The position numbers were made by a program, and so were the translations under genes. From an uncultured Ruminococcus sp. (GTDB taxonomy: Bacteria > Bacillota > Clostridia > Oscillospirales > CAG-272), in NCBI GenBank assembly GCA_902778205.1, contig CACYWX010000132.1:1-8144 (forward strand): 8,144 nt of DNA. Reading direction: 5' to 3'. Below are positions 1 to 4,500 of this stretch, piece by piece (the stretch's first letter is position 1; every line of letters begins with the position of its first letter). A model generated the notes under the pieces. The model worked only from the letters and a program-made list of their open reading frames with translations, made no database searches and was not told the DNA's origin.

Positions 1-966
1 GATCCCATTCTCCTTCAGCACGGAAATCACGTCGCGCATCCAGTTTTCCCGCCATTCGAGCCGTGCATGGCGGATGGTGCCGAACTCGCCGCACCAGAGG
101 GTCAGGTCCGGATGGGCTTCTGCGAACTCCACGGCCGGACGAAGGGCGTCCCGGATGTACCGGATGTCCATCCGGCCGTATTCCGGGTAGGCGTTCGCAT
201 TGTTCCACACCGTCCGGTGGAAATCCCGGTACCGATCAATGTCACAGGGATACGGCATGTCCCGGTTGTAGAAGAGCTGTGGAGCCTGGAGCACGCCCCG
301 CTGATGGGTGAACTCATGGGGGGCGTACATGTGGAAGGTATAGATCACCCGCTCGTCGTCGAAAATCCTCAGGCGCTTCAGCATGGGCGGGTTGTTCCAG
401 CAGGTGGGTCCCACGATCACGTACCGGTCCGGGTTCTTTTTCCGGAGGGCATCCAGGGTCCGGGCGGCCAGACTGTTCCATTTCTCCGGATCCACGTCCC
501 GCACCTCGTTCAGAAGCTCGAAGACCACGGAGGGCTCCCCGGCGAACCGGTCCTCCAGCATGGTCCAGATGGCGATGAACCGGTCCTGCAGTTCGTAGTC
601 GTCCAAGAGGCTCACGGGTTCCTCGATGTCGCAGTAGTTTCCCACGGTCTTGTGCAGGTTCAGCACCGGACGAAGTCCCCGGTCCCGGCACCAGCCGACG
701 AAGCGGTCCAGATGCCGGAGGATCTCCTCCCGGTACCGGTACGGCGCCTCCTCCAGCACGATCTGATCGAACCCCACCCGGATATGGTCCATCCCCAGGG
801 AGGCGATATAGTCCACGTCCCGCTCCGTGATGTAGGAGGCGAAATGCTCCATATCCCCCACGGTCAGCGGGAGTCTCCATTTGTCGGGCAGGACGTTGAA
901 CCGCTTGTAGTTGGTCAGCCATCCTCCGATGCCCATGCCGTGCTCCAGTCCGGGCAGTCTCTTCAT
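1..966 (-). CDS. Glycoside hydrolase family 5 (cellulase-type) enzyme, partial
   Basis: Reading the minus strand from ATG at 966 gives 322 residues with no stop before the window edge, so the C-terminus is missing. The protein fits a GH5 (beta/alpha)8 retaining glycosidase acting on beta-linked glucan, mannan or related oligosaccharides. Visible GH5 landmarks, in order: GIGGWL near residue 12; the strand Arg at 63 (HIRVGF); His105 (LNLHK); the acid/base Glu154 in FELLNEV; His212 and Tyr214 in TFHMYAP; and the nucleophile Glu294 in LWCGEFGT. The usual late Trp of strand 8 should lie just beyond the edge, so I expect only some tens of residues to be missing. No signal peptide is seen (start MKRLPGLEHG), so the enzyme is probably cytoplasmic and works on imported oligosaccharides. 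GGAGG (975-971) sits 4 nt before the ATG. The exact substrate and GH5 subfamily cannot be read from sequence alone. Confidence 0.92.
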   Translation of the reverse strand, partial: MKRLPGLEHGMGIGGWLTNYKRFNVLPDKWRLPLTVGDMEHFASYITERDVDYIASLGMDHIRVGFDQIVLEEAPYRYREEILRHLDRFVGWCRDRGLRPVLNLHKTVGNYCDIEEPVSLLDDYELQDRFIAIWTMLEDRFAGEPSVVFELLNEVRDVDPEKWNSLAARTLDALRKKNPDRYVIVGPTCWNNPPMLKRLRIFDDERVIYTFHMYAPHEFTHQRGVLQAPQLFYNRDMPYPCDIDRYRDFHRTVWNNANAYPEYGRMDIRYIRDALRPAVEFAEAHPDLTLWCGEFGTIRHARLEWRENWMRDVISVLKENGI

Positions 967-1033
967 ACGTCCTCCGCGGTCGGCCGGGCTCCGTCCTGCT
1001 CGTCCGGAACGGGATCCGGCGGATGTTTTGGGT

Positions 1034-1063
1034 ATTATACCATATTTCTGCGCTCCCCGTCAA
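1034..1063 (-). promoter_or_regulatory. Vegetative promoter for the GH5 gene
   Basis: On the minus strand a -35 box TTGACG (1063-1058) and a perfect -10 box TATAAT (1039-1034) are separated by 18 nt. The predicted start is near 1027, giving a leader of about 60 nt ahead of the GH5 ATG at 966. No operator or terminator-like hairpin was recognised between the promoter and the gene. Confidence 0.75.
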
Positions 1064-1165
1064 TGGTTTTCAGCAGTTCCGACGGGATTCCGGGGCGTGA
1101 TTTTACGGGTATTCCGTCTCACCGAAGCCTTTCTGCCGAATGGCGGAATTGTTTTCCGGGAGGAC

Positions 1166-1194
1166 TTGATTTTCCGCCGCGCATGGGGTATAAT
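1166..1194 (+). promoter_or_regulatory. Vegetative promoter of the Cys-rich protein/prfB/methyltransferase operon
   Basis: TTGATT (1166-1171), 17 nt spacer, then a perfect TATAAT (1189-1194). The predicted transcription start is about 1201. It fires away from the GH5 promoter; the two promoters are separated by about 100 bp (1064-1165) in which I see no clear operator. Its position makes an ATG start at 1201 unlikely (see the downstream gene). Confidence 0.75.
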
Positions 1195-1230
1195 AGGATA
1201 ATGGACGTTTATGAGCGGAATGCCGCGCCG

Positions 1231-1235
1231 GGAGG
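1231..1235 (+). promoter_or_regulatory. Shine-Dalgarno site deciding a GTG start
   Basis: GGAGG followed by 7 nt and GTG at 1243. This strong, well-spaced site selects the GTG over the in-frame ATG at 1201, which coincides with the predicted transcript start and has no ribosome-binding site. Confidence 0.75.
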
Positions 1236-1242
1236 GCCAGAG

Positions 1243-1455
1243 GTGAAAGAGGACGATCGGATCGAAAAATACTGCAAATACTGCGAGCACGCCGGGACCC
1301 TCTCCGACCCGGACGCCATGCTGTGCGACAAAGCCGGCGTGGTGAGCGCGTCCCACTGCTGCCGCCGTTTCCGCTACGATCCCATGAAGAGGAAGCCCAG
1401 GCGCAAAGCCGACGCAATGGATTCCCTGGAAAACCTTCCCTTCGTGGAGGTATGA
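1243..1455 (+). CDS. Small Cys-rich (putative zinc-binding) conserved protein
   Basis: A 70-residue basic protein from GTG 1243 to TGA 1453-1455. It has a CxxC pair at Cys11/Cys14 (KYCKYCEH), then Cys28 (MLCDK) and a CC pair at 39-40 (HCCRRF), followed by YDPMKRKPRRK and an acidic/hydrophobic tail. The spacing of four Cys groups suggests a bound metal such as zinc, but no metal can be proved from sequence. I recall similar short clostridial proteins with a CxxC...C...CRxFxYDPxKRxP pattern and no established function; that is memory, not a search. It is the first gene of the prfB transcript, 57 nt before the prfB start, and no promoter is evident in that gap. A translation- or RNA-related role is only a guess from context. 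The reading frame stays open upstream across the antisense of the GH5 gene, but that extension is a GC-rich shadow. Confidence 0.75.
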   Translation: MKEDDRIEKYCKYCEHAGTLSDPDAMLCDKAGVVSASHCCRRFRYDPMKRKPRRKADAMDSLENLPFVEV

Positions 1456-1512
1456 GGGCAAAAGGCGCTTTCCGCATTTCACAACAGATCAACATACAAC
1501 CGGAGGATACAG

Positions 1513-2631
1513 ATGATACTCGCACTGGAAGAAGCCAAATACAGACTTGAAAATTTCCGGGCCGACATAAAGGAGCTGGGCAGCGCGCTCCGCATCGACG
1601 CGCTCAGGGACCGGGTGAAGGAGCTGGAGGCCTCCACCTCCGACGCCGCCTTCTGGAACGATCAGGAAAATTCCGGAAAGGTGCTCCGGGAGATCAAGCG
1701 CACCAAGGACCGGATCGCCAAATACGAATCCCTGTCCGCCAAGCTGGAGGACACCATCACCCTGGCCGAGCTGGCCATCGAGGAGAACGACGAATCCCTC
1801 GTTCCCGAGGTGGAGGGCGCCGAGCGCGAGATCCGGGCGGAGGAGGAGAGCCAGCGCATCGAGATCCTGCTCTCCGGCGAATACGATCAGAACAACGCCA
1901 TCCTCTCCTTCCATCCCGGCGCGGGCGGAACCGAGGCGCAGGACTGGGCCCAGATGCTCTACCGCATGTATACCCGCTGGGGCGAGCGTCACGGCTACAA
2001 CGTGAAACTGATCGACTGGCTGGACGGCGAAGAGGCGGGCCTGAAATCCGCCACCATCATGATCGAGGGCGAAAACGCCTACGGATACCTGAAGGGCGAG
2101 AACGGCGTGCACCGTCTGGTCCGCGTGTCACCCTTCGACGCGTCGGGACGCCGCCACACCTCCTTCGCCTCCGTGGAGGTCATGCCGGAATTCACCGACG
2201 ACGGCTCCATCGAGATCAACGAGGCCGATCTGGAGATCACCACCCACAAGTCCTCCGGCGCCGGCGGCCAGCACATCAACAAGACCGAATCCGCGGTCCG
2301 CATCGTCCACATCCCCACGGGCATCGTGGTGGGCTGTCAGACCGAGCGGAGCCAGCTCCAGAACAAGGAAACGGCCATGAAGATGCTGAAGTCGAAGCTC
2401 ATGGAGATCAAGCAGCGGGAGAAGCTGGATACCATCAACGACATCAAGGGCGTCAAGACCAACATCGAATGGGGCGCGCAGATCCGCTCCTACGTGTTCA
2501 TGCCCTACACCCTGGCCAAGGACACCCGCACTCAGTACGAGGACGGCAACATCCAGGCGGTCATGGACGGAGAGATCGACGGCTTCATCAACGCCTATCT
2601 GAAGATGAACGCCGCCAACCAGCAGGTCTGA
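1513..2631 (+). CDS. prfB: Peptide chain release factor 2 (RF2)
   Basis: A 372-residue class I release factor that recognises UAA and UGA in the ribosomal A site and triggers peptidyl-tRNA hydrolysis. Domains seen: an N-terminal helical region (about 1-120); GAGGTEAQDW at 136-145; the stop-codon-reading tripeptide SPF at 206-208 (RF1 would have P-x-T); and the catalytic GGQ at 251-253 in SSGAGGQHINKTES, followed by HIPTGIVVGCQ. Length is close to other RF2 proteins. The start at 1513 has GGAGG (1502-1506) 6 nt upstream. Unlike many bacterial prfB genes there is no in-frame UGA or CUUUGA slippery site near codon 25-27: the equivalent region reads GCG CTC CGC ATC GAC and the frame is continuous, so autoregulation by +1 frameshifting appears absent. 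It lies second in its operon, four bases before the methyltransferase gene. Confidence 0.98.
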   Translation: MILALEEAKYRLENFRADIKELGSALRIDALRDRVKELEASTSDAAFWNDQENSGKVLREIKRTKDRIAKYESLSAKLEDTITLAELAIEENDESLVPEVEGAEREIRAEEESQRIEILLSGEYDQNNAILSFHPGAGGTEAQDWAQMLYRMYTRWGERHGYNVKLIDWLDGEEAGLKSATIMIEGENAYGYLKGENGVHRLVRVSPFDASGRRHTSFASVEVMPEFTDDGSIEINEADLEITTHKSSGAGGQHINKTESAVRIVHIPTGIVVGCQTERSQLQNKETAMKMLKSKLMEIKQREKLDTINDIKGVKTNIEWGAQIRSYVFMPYTLAKDTRTQYEDGNIQAVMDGEIDGFINAYLKMNAANQQV

Positions 2632-2635
2632 TCCC

Positions 2636-3412
2636 ATGAAGAAGGAAGCCTCCCGGCAGGTCCCCGGCACCCTCTTCGAGGGCATGACGTCGGTCCGGGC
2701 CGTGCTCCGCGCCATGGAGGAGGGTGTCTCGGACCGGAAGCTCCTGCGGCTTCTGGCGGCTGAGGAGAGAAAAGACGCCCGGGCGAAGGAGCTGTCCTGG
2801 CTCGGCCGTATGGCGGAAAAGCACGGGTTCCCCATCGAATACGTCCCGGAGGCCGATCTGGATGAAATGACCGTCGGAGCCACCCACGGGGGCATCGCGG
2901 CGGAATGCTCGGACCGGACGATTCCTTCCCTTTCGTCCGCGGATCCCTCGGGCGGCTTCTGGGTCATGCTGGAGGGGATCGAGGATCCTTACAATTTCGG
3001 ATACGCCATCCGCTCCCTCTACGCATGCGGCGCGGACGGAATCGTCCTGTCCCCCCGGAACTGGATGAGCGCGGCAGGCGTGGTCTGCCGTTCCTCCGCC
3101 GGAGCCTCCGAGCTGCTGCCCTTCGTCGTATCGGAGCCCGTCGAGGCTGCGCGCTTCTTCCGGCAGAAGGGCTTCCGGGTCCTGGCGGCAGGCATCCGGG
3201 ATTCCGTCTCCTCCTTCGACTGCGACATGAGAAAACCCCTGTTCCTCATTGTGGGCGGGGAGAAGCGCGGCATTTCGGCTTCCCTGCTTTCCGAGGCGGA
3301 TGAGATCGTCCGCATCGACTACGGGCGCGAATTTCCCGGATCCCTGTCCGCCGCCTCCGCCGCCTCCATGCTGGGCTACGAGGTCCTGCGGCAGAACAGA
3401 AAAACGGAATAG
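2636..3412 (+). CDS. SpoU/TrmH-family RNA 2'-O-ribose methyltransferase, divergent
   Basis: 258 residues. An N-terminal SpoU substrate-binding-like domain (about 11-91; LFEGMTSVRAVLRA at its start) is followed by a SPOUT trefoil-knot methyltransferase. Motif 1 is LEGIEDPYNFGYAIRS (112-127), with the conserved Asn120 and Arg126. Motif 2 is LFLIVGGEKRGIS (202-214), with Glu209. Motif 3 lies at 227-253 and ends SAASMLGYEVLRQ. The family transfers a methyl group from S-adenosylmethionine to a ribose 2'-OH of rRNA or tRNA; an rRNA target is likely, but the exact nucleotide is unknown. Motif 3 is odd: where RlmB/TrmH-like enzymes have IPM...SLNVS, this one has IDY...SLSAAS, so Ser238 replaces the usual Asn. 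ATG 2636 is 4 nt after the prfB stop with only a weak AGCAGG upstream, which suggests translational coupling to prfB. Confidence 0.9.
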   Translation: MKKEASRQVPGTLFEGMTSVRAVLRAMEEGVSDRKLLRLLAAEERKDARAKELSWLGRMAEKHGFPIEYVPEADLDEMTVGATHGGIAAECSDRTIPSLSSADPSGGFWVMLEGIEDPYNFGYAIRSLYACGADGIVLSPRNWMSAAGVVCRSSAGASELLPFVVSEPVEAARFFRQKGFRVLAAGIRDSVSSFDCDMRKPLFLIVGGEKRGISASLLSEADEIVRIDYGREFPGSLSAASAASMLGYEVLRQNRKTE

Positions 3413-3419
3413 AGATCAA

Positions 3420-3458
3420 ACAGACGCGGTTTCACGAAGGATTCCGCGCCTGTTTTTC
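3420..3458 (+). terminator. Intrinsic terminator of the prfB operon
   Basis: Arms 3420-3429 (ACAGACGCGG) and 3444-3453 (CCGCGCCTGT) pair over 10 positions with one A/C mismatch around a 14-nt loop, then run into TTTTTCTT. It begins 7 nt after the methyltransferase stop. The convergent ZIP gene ends at 3463. In the minus direction the hairpin is followed only by TGTTTGATC, so it is a weak terminator for ZIP. Confidence 0.75.
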
Positions 3459-3462
3459 TTAT

Positions 3463-4242
3463 TTATCCCAGTCCCACGTCCATGGCCATCATGATCACGA
3501 ATCCCGCCGCGAAGGACAGGATCCCGCCGTTGGAATGGTCGCCCTCGGCCATTTCGGGGATCAGTTCGTCCACCACCACGTAGAACATGGCGCCCGCCGC
3601 GAAGCACAGAAGATACGGCATCGCCGGGAGCAGGGCCCGGGCGGCGAACACCGTCAGAAGCGCTCCCACAGGCTCCACCGCTCCGGACAGCACGCCCAGC
3701 CAGAAGGTCTTCCATTTCGGCATTCCCTCCGCCCTCAGCGGCATGGATACGATGGCTCCCTCCGGGAAGTTCTGGAGCGCGATCCCCACAGACAGGGCCA
3801 GAGCTCCCGCGGCGGTCATGGTCCCGTTCCCGTAGATCCATCCCGCGTAAGCGATCCCCACCGCCATGCCCTCCGGCAGGTTGTGCAGGGTCACGGCCAG
3901 GGCTAATTTTGTGGTCCGTTTCAGGCCGCTTTCCGGTCCCTCCGTACTGCTGTCCGGATGGATATGGGGAATCAGGACGTCCAGCGCCAGCAGAAACAGC
4001 ATACCGATGAGAAATCCGGTCACGGCGGGCAGAAACGCCAACCTGCCCATGTCGGCGCACTGGTCCAGGGCGGGCAGGATCAGGCTGAAAAAGGAAGCCG
4101 ATACCATGATCCCCGCAGCGAAGCCGGACAGTACCCGCCCGGTCCGCACACTCAGTCGATCCTTCAGAAAAAACACGCAAGCCGAACCCAGCCCGGTTCC
4201 GATAAAGGGGATCAGAATCCCCTCCGTCACCTGAAGCCACAT
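3463..4242 (-). CDS. ZIP-family divalent metal transporter (GufA-like)
   Basis: A 259-residue integral membrane protein with about eight hydrophobic segments (roughly 4-25, 35-58, 70-91, 112-133, 142-165, 178-200, 204-223, 237-257). ZIP proteins import Zn2+, Fe2+, Mn2+ or related ions into the cytoplasm. The TM4 metal site HNLPEG is at 120-125 and the TM5 site QNFPEG at 157-162. Gln in place of His at the start of TM5, together with SGAVEPVGA around Glu190 in TM6, points to the GufA branch rather than ZupT. The loop between TM3 and TM4 carries PHIHPD (92-97), a short His motif in the position of the usual variable His-rich loop. TM7 has VVVDELIPE. The start at 4242 is chosen from the excellent AAAGGAGGA site 5 nt upstream and because the protein then begins directly at TM1. 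The leader of about 190 nt (see separate entries) suggests post-initiation regulation. The metal transported cannot be determined. Confidence 0.95.
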   Translation of the reverse strand: MWLQVTEGILIPFIGTGLGSACVFFLKDRLSVRTGRVLSGFAAGIMVSASFFSLILPALDQCADMGRLAFLPAVTGFLIGMLFLLALDVLIPHIHPDSSTEGPESGLKRTTKLALAVTLHNLPEGMAVGIAYAGWIYGNGTMTAAGALALSVGIALQNFPEGAIVSMPLRAEGMPKWKTFWLGVLSGAVEPVGALLTVFAARALLPAMPYLLCFAAGAMFYVVVDELIPEMAEGDHSNGGILSFAAGFVIMMAMDVGLG

Positions 4243-4246
4243 ACGG

Positions 4247-4255
4247 TCCTCCTTT
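4247..4255 (-). promoter_or_regulatory. Shine-Dalgarno site of the ZIP gene
   Basis: AAAGGAGGA read on the minus strand, with the GGAGG core (4252-4248) 5 nt before the ATG at 4242. It fixes the start against an in-frame ATG 44 codons upstream (4374), which has no such site. Confidence 0.8.
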
Positions 4256-4261
4256 CTTTTC

Positions 4262-4307
4262 GGCGCGGGACTGCCCGGAATCAGAATTCCGAGAGAGTCC
4301 GCGCACC
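4262..4307 (-). other. Long stem-loop in the ZIP leader, just before the Shine-Dalgarno
   Basis: Read on the minus strand, an outer helix pairs GGTGCG-(C bulge)-GGACT with AGTCC-CGCGCC (11 pairs, one G-U). It encloses an internal loop and a perfect inner hairpin CGGAAT-TCTG-ATTCCG (4291-4276). The outer helix ends 7 nt before the AAAGGAGGA site and has no U-tract after it, so it is not an intrinsic terminator. The SD itself is not inside the helix. I do not recognise it as a known riboswitch class. Confidence 0.6.
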
Positions 4308-4394
4308 CGTCCGGTTCCAGTCTATGCCGACCGCCGCGGAGGGGTGAAATGCCCGGTCCGCACGCAGTTAGCATATACTAATCATCATTTCAAA

Positions 4395-4432
4395 GGCAGC
4401 TCCGGTCCGTTCTTCTCCGAACCGGAGCTGTC
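4395..4432 (-). other. TSS-proximal hairpin in the ZIP leader (possible weak terminator)
   Basis: A perfect 10-bp inverted repeat (CAGCTCCGGT at 4397-4406, ACCGGAGCTG at 4421-4430), extended by a G-U and a G-C pair, with a 14-nt loop. It begins about 4 nt after the predicted ZIP transcript start. In the minus direction it is followed by TTTGAAATGATGATT, a poor U-tract. It could be an mRNA-stabilising 5' hairpin, part of a leader regulator, or a weak terminator for the lipoprotein gene ending at 4501. Confidence 0.6.
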
Positions 4433-4442
4433 CTGTCATTTG

Positions 4443-4471
4443 ATTATAGCACGGACTGGATGCTCTGTCAA
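4443..4471 (-). promoter_or_regulatory. Perfect-consensus vegetative promoter of the ZIP gene
   Basis: On the minus strand TTGACA (4471-4466), a 17-nt spacer and TATAAT (4448-4443): an exact match to the sigma-70/sigma-A consensus in boxes and spacing. The predicted start is near 4436, which leaves a leader of about 190 nt before the ZIP ATG at 4242. It lies 30 nt after the lipoprotein gene's stop. A GC-only palindrome (4472-4482) abuts the -35 box. Confidence 0.85.
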
Positions 4472-4500
4472 GCGCGCCGCGCGTTATCGGGATCCGGAGA

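Noticed and set aside
314..1063. Minus-strand frame of 249 residues overlapping GH5
   Set aside because: It is out of frame with the GH5 enzyme, Arg/Gly/Pro-rich without domain features, and its start lies on the promoter.
1122..1148. Imperfect inverted repeat between the divergent GH5 and prfB-operon promoters
   Set aside because: Only about six or seven pairs with a mismatch; not distinguishable from chance.
67..1242. Plus-strand open frame running across the GH5 gene into the Cys-rich protein
   Set aside because: The GH5 protein on the other strand has all its catalytic motifs, and promoter and SD evidence place the small gene's start at 1243. The extension is a shadow.
1489..2112. Minus-strand frame antisense to prfB
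   Set aside because: RF2 is unambiguous on the plus strand; the antisense frame is a codon-bias shadow.
2128..2967. Minus-strand frame antisense to prfB and the methyltransferase
   Set aside because: It spans two confidently called plus-strand genes and shows no domain.
3416..4306. Second minus-strand frame across the ZIP gene
   Set aside because: Lacks membrane segments and motifs; the ZIP frame carries HNLPEG and QNFPEG.
4243..4374. 44-codon N-terminal extension of the ZIP protein from ATG 4374
   Set aside because: It has no ribosome-binding site, overlaps the leader hairpins and has no hydrophobic character; the SD at 4255-4247 and TM1 support the start at 4242.
4371..4437. A 23-codon minus-strand ORF in the ZIP leader (ATG at 4439, stop at 4370-4368 region)
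   Set aside because: Its ATG lies at or upstream of the predicted transcription start, has no SD, and the sequence is explained by the hairpin.
4472..4482. GCGCGCCGCGC palindrome next to the ZIP -35 box
   Set aside because: Too short and simple in a GC-rich genome to call an operator.
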